DNA of 46,268 bases from a virus: positions 1 through 46,268 of the IMG/VR virus record IMGVR_UViG_3300044821_000073. The stretch is one strand, 5' to 3'. The translations under genes and the position numbers were made by a program. Shown one piece after another: positions 38,801 to 46,268 of this stretch. The notes under the pieces are model-generated. The model had not been told where the DNA came from. It searched no databases and saw only the letters and a program-made list of their open reading frames with translations. The first letter of the stretch is position 1. The number at the start of each line of letters is the position of its first letter.

Positions 38801-39394
38801 CCTGTTTCCAGACAAGCGGATCCAAATCAGGGATTTATTGTTAAGCAAATGCAGTCTGTTATGATGCAGATTCCCGGATTATCTCAGAAAGTTCCGGCTC
38901 AGTTAAATTCTCAAGGACAACCTATTAAAAAGCAAAATTCTTTATTGAATAATTTTTCACCTGCTCCGATTACTTCTGTTGACCAGCCAAAAGAAAAAGC
39001 TTATCAGGAACAGCAAAAATTAGGAGTTATTAATAGCCAAGTCAGTAAAGAAAGCGCTGCTAATTCTGCAAAAGCTCAACAGCTTTATAGTAAGATTTTG
39101 CCAATGACTCCACAGCAACGCGCGGCATATCTTAAAGCTAATAAACCTTCTGCTAAAGTGATGACAGAACTTACTAAACAGATTCAGACTCATGTAAATA
39201 AGTTAGATAGTTTTCAGCAAGCCTTTAATAACGCTCCGGCAGAGACAAGAGGAAAATATTTATATCAGTCTATGAAAGGAATGACGACTCGGGAACGTGC
39301 TGAATTATTCCAATATCTGCAAAAAGGTGGGTCTATTACTCCACAAGTATTACAGGATTTAGGACAGGAAATTTCAGTAAATGGTAAACCTTAA
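35822..39394 (+). CDS. Large internal virion/ejection protein
   Basis: 1190 residues from the ATG just after the previous stop; the frame upstream only shadows that gene. It has a low-complexity N-terminus (1-140) and helical middle. The C-terminal half includes 'PSTLLNKIETFFKTLAKGGEEAAMKTRLAEGG' (about 716) and 'SGRQPWSVRIGNKWVSYQRLPVALAFNLAF' (about 880-910), typical of the large polyvalent proteins of podoviruses. Hydrophobic stretches near 260-300, 345-365 and 835-855 may help cross the host membrane. It is probably ejected with the DNA. Confidence 0.65.
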   Translation: MAGLYDTMKVQQTATIPVVQAQPNQIISGVVSAKPNATIVPPKFVGPVKTPVATSMPAVQKPQASSLQPATGLYVSPKQNDIASILQPSSNPQTPSTGGLYQQMKTQQASLPVTGVNGTPTPRPVPTMGQVNGQTVAGTTLTSDPARLAQRGSLDVKPEITPAQGEANRIDFISQSSTGDLLKKQYGDNPVTKAAAFLFTPLDPLTRDISDIKEANDIKDQVASGKIDQSVYDGLDVLHKSGLQIVGDVAQAVITADTLGLASGAVIDSATGQVLKRSLSELAVEGAKQGGFAGAQFGVATALSSGSTDPDTITKIITENIVGGALIGTVLHTALPALVKVVAATNEIKNQAIQSLVDKGYTPEEARNLVLQGGYIGGIPEKGSTNINELSTPETTPESTTKEEAVQPQILSPLEQKAASSYGDSIIPDSKFYNVDRLNTTPEGKAVVNEALDQAGAKIQETVGKTLTHAEVIKRAQQTSVILNDTIGRDQTADMEAATLNLRNKIVDISNGGKVTPELIDLINKDKAMGANIARQLEARKINANPGQLTNLQIVLNALKEKGKLTDDILKQASDEKVDFNDPKQATDFFRKVSPTKISDWIDLLRYNSMLSSPKTSIIKMTADIGSSGTVRPLTLAIQGLQDAAKAALTGSEREHFVGESGSYIKGYFSSLKEAWNNITSDVNTLKDTAIDPDTAKMPLATSKGGKAVEAFLKAPSTLLNKIETFFKTLAKGGEEAAMKTRLAEGGKQNEMFATPEDEVNANVQKSFFRGGHDPREGYVLQTIQGMSDAIGTMRNSKNPVLSTIAKWTFPFLNIGTQLTKGGIEYSPLGITTLWGAENKAEQLAKFTIGLGATTLAAGLVGSDKITGPTPTSPTLKAAFQDSGRQPWSVRIGNKWVSYQRLPVALAFNLAFVAAVKQAVDDERLTGNKDQAIAQAFATSAQFVTEASYFRNLGEFVDATKGNVSGFTNFLANYPQQLIPLRALMSWTNNIIDPVSRQADPNQGFIVKQMQSVMMQIPGLSQKVPAQLNSQGQPIKKQNSLLNNFSPAPITSVDQPKEKAYQEQQKLGVINSQVSKESAANSAKAQQLYSKILPMTPQQRAAYLKANKPSAKVMTELTKQIQTHVNKLDSFQQAFNNAPAETRGKYLYQSMKGMTTRERAELFQYLQKGGSITPQVLQDLGQEISVNGKP

Positions 39395-40008
39395 TTAATT
39401 ATGTTTAATCTTGCAAACTCTCCATAGTATTTAAGTGCTGCTTGGTTGTAGGCAACGGCGGCTTTCCTTTGGCTTTTAAATGAACCTAAAAACTTACTCT
39501 GTTCTTTGCTAATTTTTATATCTGCTCTCCATGAATTTAATAACTTATTCCAAGATACACCTTTGAAAAGAGAGCTTCCCCGTTTAGATTTTCTTTGATT
39601 CCAGGCATTTTGTTGTTTGTCACAAATTCTTAAATTTGAACTTCTGTTGTCTAGTATATCTCCAGATTTGTGATCCGTATATAGATTTTTTGGGCAATTC
39701 GTAATCATTCTATGTAAAAAAGACAACCTTTTATTAATACGAGTACAGACATATCCTGAACTGAGAGACCATTTATGCTTTTTAACTAGAAGTAAAAATT
39801 TCTTATCAAATTTTGAATAAGCAATTATTTCACTTAGCCTATTATATACCACCAATTCTAAATAATTTCCTTTATCGATAATTTGGTTTGGAGTGGATCT
39901 AGTTCTAGATAGAATTTTCCCGCGCCGATACATTTGCGCTCTGTGCTTACCACAATATTCTTTGCCAACATGTTTTCCTCCACACCCTTTAACAATACAT
40001 TTCTTCAT
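39391..40008 (-). CDS. Free-standing HNH/AP2-domain homing endonuclease
   Basis: 205 residues, the only leftward gene of the late region. N-terminal Cys/His knuckle ('CIVKGCGGKHVGKEYCGKH'), an HNH_3 nuclease ('FLHRMITNCPKNLYTDHKSGDILDNRSSNLRICD', with 'NAWN' after) and a C-terminal AP2 DNA-binding domain ('FKGVSWNKLLNSWRADI...FLGSFKSQRKAAVAYNQAA'). Its stop overlaps the end of the ejection protein gene by 4 nt. Invading selfish gene. Confidence 0.85.
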   Translation of the reverse strand: MKKCIVKGCGGKHVGKEYCGKHRAQMYRRGKILSRTRSTPNQIIDKGNYLELVVYNRLSEIIAYSKFDKKFLLLVKKHKWSLSSGYVCTRINKRLSFLHRMITNCPKNLYTDHKSGDILDNRSSNLRICDKQQNAWNQRKSKRGSSLFKGVSWNKLLNSWRADIKISKEQSKFLGSFKSQRKAAVAYNQAALKYYGEFARLNIIN

Positions 40009-40038
40009 ATATGTTTAACTCCTTAAATTTTACTATAG

Positions 40039-40112
40039 TGGTGGACGGTGGGAGAATCGAACTCCGGAGACTAATTTGATAGGTTAGTTGATAGACCACT
40101 ATCACACCGCCC
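40039..40112 (-). tRNA. tRNA-like gene with unusual anticodon arm
   Basis: 74 nt on the minus strand: acceptor GGGCGGT/ACCGTCC (one G-U), encoded A-CCA end, D-arm around AGTGGTC, T-arm GGAG-TTCGATT-CTCC with a C-C mismatch at its base. The anticodon stem is ACTAA/TTAGT, which leaves a 9-nt loop CCTATCAAA. A 7-nt loop needs a C-A mispair and gives anticodon AUC. Position 8 is not U. It may be a degenerate tRNA, an odd decoding tRNA or a tRNA mimic; identity is not assignable by eye. Confidence 0.5.
40076..40092. repeat. 17-bp inverted repeat, left arm (tRNA anticodon arm)
   Basis: TTGATAGGTTAGTTGAT is the exact reverse complement of 40193-40209. This arm is the anticodon region of the tRNA-like gene. 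Confidence 0.75.
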
Positions 40113-40126
40113 TTACCACTATACTA

Positions 40127-40190
40127 AAATCCCCATAAAGAAGTGAAGTTCCTTAAGGGGATTTATAATAAAGTCTGCTTCACCAGACTT
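40127..40190. promoter_or_regulatory. Two hairpins between tRNA-like gene and late promoter
   Basis: AAATCCCC (40127-40134) with GGGGATTT (40157-40164), and AAGTCTG (40171-40177) with CAGACTT (40184-40190). On the plus strand they could end transcription from the ejection genes; on the minus strand the first has a short T-tract. Confidence 0.45.
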
Positions 40191-40192
40191 AA

Positions 40193-40209
40193 ATCAACTA
40201 ACCTATCAA
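40193..40209. repeat. 17-bp inverted repeat, right arm
   Basis: Perfect partner of 40076-40092, lying between the hairpins and the promoter for the fibre genes. Confidence 0.75.
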
Positions 40210-40245
40210 TACCATTATAAAGTGTATAACTTCTCTTGTCAAATG

Positions 40246-40254
40246 TGGTATAAT
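40246..40254 (+). promoter_or_regulatory. Extended -10 promoter for the fibre operon
   Basis: TGGTATAAT fits TGnTATAAT. The start would lie near 40261, about 12 nt before the ATG at 40273. Confidence 0.6.
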
Positions 40255-40272
40255 TAAAGCAACGAAACCTAT

Positions 40273-41172
40273 ATGGAGCAATCCACTGACCCTAAAAAGA
40301 AGCTTAAAGGCCTACTGAAACAGGCTGCCCATGCCGTAGACCCGAGCAAGGCGGTGCATAGTGAACTGACTTCGCACACCGACCTTCTGGAATCTATAGA
40401 CGAAATTTTAAAACAGCCTCTGAAGATTGAAGACACCTCTAAGCCCATACAGGTTAAAGTTGTCCAGGAACCGTCTGAGCACCCGGTGAACGTTACCGTG
40501 ACGAACCCTCCTGCGCCCGCTGCTCCGTTCCCCGAGAAAATCCAGATGGAATGGTCAGGAAGCCCCGCAGAGAGGGCTGCCCAGTTTTTTAGTTTGCTTC
40601 AGGGTATGCCAGGGAAGGATTCGGTTGTGCCGGGGCCTAAAGGAGATAAGGGTGATCCTGGCAAAGACAGTAAAGTCCCGGGTCCACGCGGTCTTCCAGG
40701 TCCTGCCGGTAAGGACTCTACAGTACCCGGTCCTAAAGGTGATCCAGGAAAAGACGCAGAACCTCCTAAAATAGTAGACCTTGTTAAAGCTGTTATAGCT
40801 GAAATAAAGAAAACCAAAGCCTTAGACATCTCCAATATCCGTAATACCGAGTCCATTATTTCTACAGTCAGCAAGGTGAACAGTGGGTCCTTTATGTTTA
40901 ATGGTACGCGCTATAAGATTGAAGAACTCATGCACGGTGGCGGAGGATCGGGCGGTGGAAGCTTTACCATACTTACGGCCACAGGAGATGTTAATGAAAG
41001 TAATAAAGTCTTCGGGTTTTCAACTAAGCCAAGTCTTGTGATTAGTGATGGAATTTCTTATACGGAAAAAGATAACGCGGGAAATCAGCAATGGACATGG
41101 GACACTGTAGCATTTAAGGTAACTTTAGTAACTCCTTCAGCACCAACTACTTCTATACTTGCTATCCAATAA
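40273..41172 (+). CDS. Collagen-like tail fibre protein
   Basis: 299 residues. The N-terminal 110 residues are probably the virion anchor. Residues about 116-170 contain Gly-X-Y repeats ('GPKGDKGDPGKDSKVPGPRG', 'GPAGKDSTVPGPKGDPGKDA') that fold as a collagen triple helix in phage fibres, followed by a trimerising helix and a beta tip. A Gly-rich hinge (GGGGSGGG) precedes the tip. A trimeric side fibre is the likely role. Confidence 0.8.
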   Translation: MEQSTDPKKKLKGLLKQAAHAVDPSKAVHSELTSHTDLLESIDEILKQPLKIEDTSKPIQVKVVQEPSEHPVNVTVTNPPAPAAPFPEKIQMEWSGSPAERAAQFFSLLQGMPGKDSVVPGPKGDKGDPGKDSKVPGPRGLPGPAGKDSTVPGPKGDPGKDAEPPKIVDLVKAVIAEIKKTKALDISNIRNTESIISTVSKVNSGSFMFNGTRYKIEELMHGGGGSGGGSFTILTATGDVNESNKVFGFSTKPSLVISDGISYTEKDNAGNQQWTWDTVAFKVTLVTPSAPTTSILAIQ

Positions 41173-41183
41173 TTAAAAAATAT

Positions 41184-44114
41184 ATGATAAAAAAACTTAG
41201 TTCAAAGCTTGCCTACATAATTATTGGAGTAATTTTAGCCATTGCAGGAAGCGTGGTTTATGCTAGTAATGCTGGTATTTTAAATTCTACTCAGCTAGGG
41301 GATTTAATGACTGGTAAAACTAATGGCAATTACCAGCTACTTCACCCGGGCTCCGACGGTCTTGTCCTGATGGCGTCTTCGACTTCCCCTAATGGCGTTA
41401 CTTGGTCGACCGCTTCCACCACAGGAGGCTCCGGTATTTCCTCCCTAAACGGCCTCGTAGGCGCAACCCAGACTTTTGCCACAGGCACAGCCACAGGCAT
41501 TGGGCTTACTATAACATCTGCCGGTTCTACTCACACCTTTACCCCGACAGTAAGCAGTGGTTATGTCATCCCTCTCCAGACAACTTTAAACACTTACTTG
41601 ACTACTTCCACAGCCTTCACGACTTATGTCCCTTTAACCCGTAACATCAACACAACAGCTCCCTTACAAGGCGGCGGGGCTTTAAGCGGGGATTTAACCC
41701 TGTCCATCCCCAAAGCCAGCTCGACCGCTGATGGCTACCTTTCACAGACAGACTGGAGCACGTTTAACGGCAAGCAATCTGCCCTGACCTTGCCTCTGGC
41801 CGTGGCACAAGGCGGCACGGGTTCCACCACACTAAACACCAATTTGGTACCGGAGGGCGCAAACCTTTACTACACGGACGTGCGGGCAAGAGGAGCTGTT
41901 TCTGCTTCTGCCTCCCCGATTACTTATGATAGTTCTACTGGTAAAATTGGTTGGACAAATTCCAATAATTACATTACCTTAGGTTCACTTACTGGCGACA
42001 GCCCGATAACCTATAACACAGGCACAGGGCATATTGGTTTTACGAACCCCGGCTACATTAGCGGCAACCAAACCATCACGCTCTCAGGCGCGGTGACAGG
42101 CAGCGGGGCCACTTCCATTGCCACCACCTTTTCTACTACCACGGTCTCAGCGGGTTCATACACAAACACCAACCTGACAGTTGACTCTTATGGCCGCATA
42201 ACAGCGGCGGCTAACGGCACGGCGGGCAGCGGTTCTTTTACCACTTCCACTTTAGCGGGCTTAACCGATACGAATTGGCTTCTTGCGGCCGGCGCGGGCA
42301 TTTCCATTTCCACATCTACTTCACCGTCCAAAATTACCATTACTAATACAGCAACAGGCGGGGGAGCGACGACGACGATAAACAGCCTAAATGGCCCCAC
42401 TTTCACCTTTGCCACCACTAGCGGCACGGGTTTTGATTTGAAAATCACAGGCAGTGGCTCTACCCTGACCTGGAACCTACAACCCGCTACTAACTATGCG
42501 ATGGTTCTGACTGCTTCCACCACCCAATACGATACGGCTTACGTTGACAGGCTGAAATGGGATGGAGGCAGTACAGGACTTGTCGCTGCAACAGGCCGCA
42601 CCTCTTTAAATTTGGGTGACAGCGCAACACTTGCTTCCTCGACCTGGGCGAAAACCGCCAACAACCTTTCTGACCTTGCCGCTACCGCAACCGCTTGGAC
42701 AAACCTTGGCGGCGGAGCTTTGGGAAAACTGGCAGTTCCCTCATCCGGTATTGTAACCTCCAACGGCTCCGCGCTTTCCAATATTACTGACAGCTCTGCT
42801 AACTGGAACACGGCCTATACCCAGACTGAACGCTGGAATGGCGGCTCGACTGATTTAGTGGCGGCTACGGGCAGAACCTCACTTGGCCTTGGAGATAGTG
42901 CTACGCTGGCCTCTTCCACCTGGTTAAAAGTGGCCAACAATTTATCTGACTTAAACAGCAGCACTACAGCCCGAACGAACTTAGGCCTTGGCACGATTGC
43001 TACTTTAGCCATTCCTGCTTCTGGCATAGTGACTTCGAACGGTTCTGCTCTTTCGAACATTACGGACAGTTCAACAAATTGGAATACCGCTTACACGCAA
43101 ACGGAGAGATGGAATGGTGGTTCAACTGACTTGGTGGCTGCCACGGGTAGGACTTCTTTAGGGCTTGGTACGATGGCACTTCTAGCCAATACAGGTAGTT
43201 CGACAATTACCACCCTCGGCACGATTTCGAGCGGTACGTGGAACGGCGGAATAATCCCTGTGCTTTACGGAGGCACGGGCGTGGGGGCAATTACTGCCAA
43301 TGATATTTTGTTTGGGGCGTTTTCCACTTCCACTAACCTGACGTTTAATTCGACTTCCAACACTTTGGCTGTTACAGGTTCAACCACAGTTTCCAACTTG
43401 CTGACAGTCGGCACGGCTACCCCGTGGACTACACTGAACAACGGCATTACACCCCTGTACATTTCCGCTTCCAGCAGTAGGTATGCCCAATTAGTCTTAC
43501 AAAACACCTCGGCTTCTACCACCGCTTCGGGGGATGTTGTTATCCACGCCAACAACGGTACTGACAATACTTACTTCATAAACTTTGGGATTAACAGCCT
43601 ACAGAATACTGATGGCTCCTTTACGATTGCAGGTGCTGATGACGGCTACCTCTATACCTCTGACAGCTCTTTAGCTTTGGGTGTTAGCTCAAGTTCCGCC
43701 TCTACGGCCTTAAAATTCTTTACTGGCGGCTCGCTGTCCACTAATGAAAGGATGAGAATAAGCTCAACCGGACTTATCGGTATGGGGACTACAACCCCAG
43801 CTTACCGTTTATCTATAACTGGCACGGCAGCGGTAGACCCGTTTGATATTTCTTCCACTTCCGGCGTTTCCCTTTTGCACGTAACACAAGGCGGCAAGGT
43901 GGGGATAGGTTCTTCTACTCCTTCGGCTATGCTTGTGGTTTCCGATACCTCGACTACCACAGCACCGACTGTTCTGTATATCGGAGGCACCACAACGAGT
44001 GCTTCCGAACTTGGCTGTATTGCCTTATTCGATAAGACAGCTTCCAGATACGTTTATTTGTACTATTCTAACGGAGTGTATTCCACATCCACGAGTGCTT
44101 CGGTTTGTCAATAA
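41184..44114 (+). CDS. Large secreted-type fibre/adhesin with repeats
   Basis: 976 residues. It begins with a signal-like segment, 'KLAYIIIGVILAIAGSVVYAS', unusual for a virion fibre. The body is Ser/Thr/Gly-rich beta fibre. Residues about 449-670 hold three repeats built on 'RWNGGSTDLVAATGRTSLGLG', 'SGIVTSNGSALSNITDSS' and 'NWNTAYTQTE'. The end carries 'GIGSSTPSAMLVV'-type motifs common in Patescibacteria surface proteins. It may be a fibre, or an adhesin shown on lysogens. Confidence 0.6.
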   Translation: MIKKLSSKLAYIIIGVILAIAGSVVYASNAGILNSTQLGDLMTGKTNGNYQLLHPGSDGLVLMASSTSPNGVTWSTASTTGGSGISSLNGLVGATQTFATGTATGIGLTITSAGSTHTFTPTVSSGYVIPLQTTLNTYLTTSTAFTTYVPLTRNINTTAPLQGGGALSGDLTLSIPKASSTADGYLSQTDWSTFNGKQSALTLPLAVAQGGTGSTTLNTNLVPEGANLYYTDVRARGAVSASASPITYDSSTGKIGWTNSNNYITLGSLTGDSPITYNTGTGHIGFTNPGYISGNQTITLSGAVTGSGATSIATTFSTTTVSAGSYTNTNLTVDSYGRITAAANGTAGSGSFTTSTLAGLTDTNWLLAAGAGISISTSTSPSKITITNTATGGGATTTINSLNGPTFTFATTSGTGFDLKITGSGSTLTWNLQPATNYAMVLTASTTQYDTAYVDRLKWDGGSTGLVAATGRTSLNLGDSATLASSTWAKTANNLSDLAATATAWTNLGGGALGKLAVPSSGIVTSNGSALSNITDSSANWNTAYTQTERWNGGSTDLVAATGRTSLGLGDSATLASSTWLKVANNLSDLNSSTTARTNLGLGTIATLAIPASGIVTSNGSALSNITDSSTNWNTAYTQTERWNGGSTDLVAATGRTSLGLGTMALLANTGSSTITTLGTISSGTWNGGIIPVLYGGTGVGAITANDILFGAFSTSTNLTFNSTSNTLAVTGSTTVSNLLTVGTATPWTTLNNGITPLYISASSSRYAQLVLQNTSASTTASGDVVIHANNGTDNTYFINFGINSLQNTDGSFTIAGADDGYLYTSDSSLALGVSSSSASTALKFFTGGSLSTNERMRISSTGLIGMGTTTPAYRLSITGTAAVDPFDISSTSGVSLLHVTQGGKVGIGSSTPSAMLVVSDTSTTTAPTVLYIGGTTTSASELGCIALFDKTASRYVYLYYSNGVYSTSTSASVCQ
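42530..43190 (+). repeat. Internal protein-level repeats of the fibre gene
   Basis: Two full repeats and one partial, about 85-90 codons each. Proteins are near-identical in places, but the codons differ, so the repeats are old and held by selection on the protein. Confidence 0.6.
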
Positions 44115-44117
44115 TTT

Positions 44118-46268
44118 ATGCCAATAATCACTAAAACTTTCAAATGGATAATCAGGGTGGTTTTTGGTTTGTCCGTTGCGTACGCAGCAGGGACGACAAC
44201 TACCAATTTATCCCAGATGACACCCCTGCCGATTTCGCAGGATGTCGTGGCGCAAAAGATGATGGATGACCCAGCCTTTGCGCAAAAATATACTGTAGAC
44301 GGCTCATCTTTTGTCGATGTTGTTAATAACAGTCCGACAGAAAATCTACAAGTACGTATAGGCGATGAAACAGCCGACACCTTTACTCCAAGTTTGGAGC
44401 TGCGGAAATGGGATGGCCAGGCTCGCTTACGAGTAGTGCCACAACTCGAAACCCAAACTCCTGATACCGCAAAGAGCCTAAGTTTTGCCAGTAAGACTGC
44501 TGACTTCTCAAATGGTGATGACGAAAGTGTCCAGTTTTATGATGTATCAGACAGCACCACAACCCCAGAGGGAGGCTACGAAATGCAATGGTCAATGGAC
44601 AGCGAACCGGCAACGAATACTTTCAACTTTGCTTTGGAAATGGACGGGATTGACTGTTACTACCAGCCGCCGCTTACTGACCAAGAAATAAAAGACGGAG
44701 CCTTTCGCCCTGACAACGTGATTGGTTCATATGCTTGTTACTACAAAGAGAGCGGTGACTATTCACAAATGAGTGGGATGAATTACAGGACAGGCAAGGC
44801 GTTCCATATTTACCGACCCAAAGCCACGGACGCTGACGGTAACTGGATGTGGGGGACTTTGGATTTGAAAGATAACGTGTTGACCGTAACTGTGCCGCAG
44901 GACTTTTTAGACAAAGCAACCTATCCAGTTAAGGTTGACCCGACGTTTGGGTATACGACACAAGGAGCCTCAGACCAGCAGGCTGGGACAACAAATGGAT
45001 CTGCAAATCCAACGGGATTACTTAGCACACTTACTGAACCTGGCAATATTTCCAAAATAACAGCTTATACACAAGTTACAGTATTAGCCAAGAATACTAC
45101 CTCAAAGATATATTTTGGTTCGGCCGGTTCCAGGGATGTATTGATTTCTACTACTAATAATACAAGTGTCGGTCTTTCATTTGCTTGGAATAATTTTGCT
45201 TTTGCCTTTAATTATAGTATGGCGGCTACAACCTATTGGATTCAATGGAGTGGTTATGGTGGCGATGGCCCATCAACATCAATCGGACATATAATGTATG
45301 ACACCGGAGGTGACGCAAATACTTCTTATAATGTGAACGATGCTGGCATTCCTGTTTATGGGACACAAAAGTTTTCCATCTACGCCACTTATTCCCTACC
45401 TCCCAACCCTTCCGGCTATGGCCAATACCGCGCCATAACCATAAATCATAACTACGTTGCTTCATCTTCTACAACAACTATTATCAACTTTCCAGTACTT
45501 ATCAGTACGACCAGTTTTCCTTCTCTCGCTACCGTAACCAACGGAGGCAAAGTAACCAGTGATAGCGGATATGACATTATTTTTTCCCTTGCTTCAAGCA
45601 GTCCCAGCTCGAACGGACTTTTATATTATGAACGTGAAAGTTACTCATCTACTACGGGAGCCAGTAATTTTTGGGTAAATGTCCCCAAACTTTCAACTTC
45701 AACAGACACTACCATATATATGTTTTATGGTAACAGCGGGGTGACAACTGACCAGAGCAACGCCAGCGGCACTTGGAACACTAACTACAAAGGCGTCTGG
45801 CATTTGGCCAATTCAGCCACGACGGCTTCATCCACGGATTCGACAAGTAATGCCCTTAACGGGACGAACATTGCCACTGTTGCCACGACAACCGGCCAGA
45901 TAGATGGGGCAGCCCAACTGAATGGCAGCAGTGCATATATTAATGTTGCCCGAACCACCACCCTTGAACCTACACTCATTACACTTTCAGCGTGGGTCTA
46001 CCTTAACGCCACAGGGACTAACCAGGTAATAATCCAGAAAGACCACGGCGCCGCCGGATGGGCTTACATTTTAGGCGATAATCAACCTGTCGCCAATAAA
46101 ATTACGTTCGAGACAGGTACAGCCAACGCTTCCACGTCTGACGCGCTTTACGGAAAAACTTGGGTTTATATGGTAGGCAAGTACGATGGCACTTATAATT
46201 ACCTGTATATGAATGGTACCCAGGTGGACAAGGTGGCTGCCGCGGCAATGACCAACGGCAATTACCCC
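44118..46268 (+). CDS. DUF2341 and LamG-like secreted adhesin, N-terminal part (continues at base 1)
   Basis: The first 717 codons in the window of a 799-residue protein (44118-46141 plus 1-376 on the circle). Signal-like start 'FKWIIRVVFGLSVAYA'. Residues 40-270 resemble a secreted bacterial beta domain ('DNVLTVTVPQDFLDKATYPVKVDP'). A DUF2341 domain lies at about 437-555 (ends 'NYKGVWHLAN') and a LamG-like domain at about 575-760. This combination is common in Patescibacteria surface proteins. It may bind host surface glycans or be displayed by lysogens. 3 bp after the previous gene. Confidence 0.7.
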   Translation, partial: MPIITKTFKWIIRVVFGLSVAYAAGTTTTNLSQMTPLPISQDVVAQKMMDDPAFAQKYTVDGSSFVDVVNNSPTENLQVRIGDETADTFTPSLELRKWDGQARLRVVPQLETQTPDTAKSLSFASKTADFSNGDDESVQFYDVSDSTTTPEGGYEMQWSMDSEPATNTFNFALEMDGIDCYYQPPLTDQEIKDGAFRPDNVIGSYACYYKESGDYSQMSGMNYRTGKAFHIYRPKATDADGNWMWGTLDLKDNVLTVTVPQDFLDKATYPVKVDPTFGYTTQGASDQQAGTTNGSANPTGLLSTLTEPGNISKITAYTQVTVLAKNTTSKIYFGSAGSRDVLISTTNNTSVGLSFAWNNFAFAFNYSMAATTYWIQWSGYGGDGPSTSIGHIMYDTGGDANTSYNVNDAGIPVYGTQKFSIYATYSLPPNPSGYGQYRAITINHNYVASSSTTTIINFPVLISTTSFPSLATVTNGGKVTSDSGYDIIFSLASSSPSSNGLLYYERESYSSTTGASNFWVNVPKLSTSTDTTIYMFYGNSGVTTDQSNASGTWNTNYKGVWHLANSATTASSTDSTSNALNGTNIATVATTTGQIDGAAQLNGSSAYINVARTTTLEPTLITLSAWVYLNATGTNQVIIQKDHGAAGWAYILGDNQPVANKITFETGTANASTSDALYGKTWVYMVGKYDGTYNYLYMNGTQVDKVAAAAMTNGNYP
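46142..46268. repeat. Terminal redundancy, right copy
   Basis: Exact copy of 1-127; see the left copy. Confidence 0.95.

Overview
The window is one closed, circular temperate bacteriophage genome. The last 127 bases (46142-46268) repeat bases 1-127 exactly, so the unique circle is 46,141 bp, and one tail/adhesin gene runs across the junction. Terminase, portal, scaffold, capsid, a long nozzle-like protein and large internal virion proteins are present, and I see no tape measure, sheath or major tail protein. This suggests a short-tailed (podovirus-like) virion. The host is probably a Patescibacteria (CPR, Parcubacteria-like) cell. The two terminal adhesin/fibre proteins have N-terminal signal segments and the Ser/Thr-rich 'VGIGSSTP', DUF2341 and LamG-like sequence styles I associate with those genomes. 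This host call is inference.

Layout. 1-2380: end of the LamG adhesin, then a lysis cassette (XhlA-like coiled-coil membrane protein, CHAP plus HExxH lysin, three small membrane proteins). 2508-10871 rightward: early and replication genes, starting from a strong promoter at 3063-3091 behind a 2 x 31 bp palindromic tandem repeat. They encode a small HTH protein, a RecB/Cas4-like nuclease, a CHC2 zinc-finger primase fragment, a P-loop ATPase and many tiny unknown proteins. 10884-17500 leftward: an SNF2-type helicase, a set of tiny accessory genes with GC-rich hairpins in their leaders, a promoter/operator region (15361-16179), a tyrosine integrase and a possible ribbon-helix-helix regulator. 17575-46268 rightward: VRR-NUC nuclease, packaging (small subunit candidate, TerL, portal), scaffold, two paralogous decoration proteins, major capsid, connector, nozzle, fibres and ejection proteins. 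One leftward AP2/HNH endonuclease and a tRNA-like gene sit at 39391-40112.

The most notable feature is the major capsid gene. It is cut by two related group I introns (953 and 231 nt) that leave a 24-nt middle exon. Exon joins, P1 pairings (exon U opposite guide G), terminal G residues and P7 pairings all agree. The first intron carries an HNH endonuclease. Three further free-standing homing-type endonucleases and a NUMOD3 relic make this genome heavily colonised by such elements.

Other unusual structures: the last 51 nt of the P-loop ATPase gene recur twice downstream, each copy after a block of inserted small genes; two adjacent small-gene cassettes are each bounded by inverted repeats; a predicted pseudoknot stands just before the terminator upstream of the scaffold gene; and a G-quadruplex tract lies beside the integrase. 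I recognise no DNA polymerase, so replication probably uses the host enzyme.
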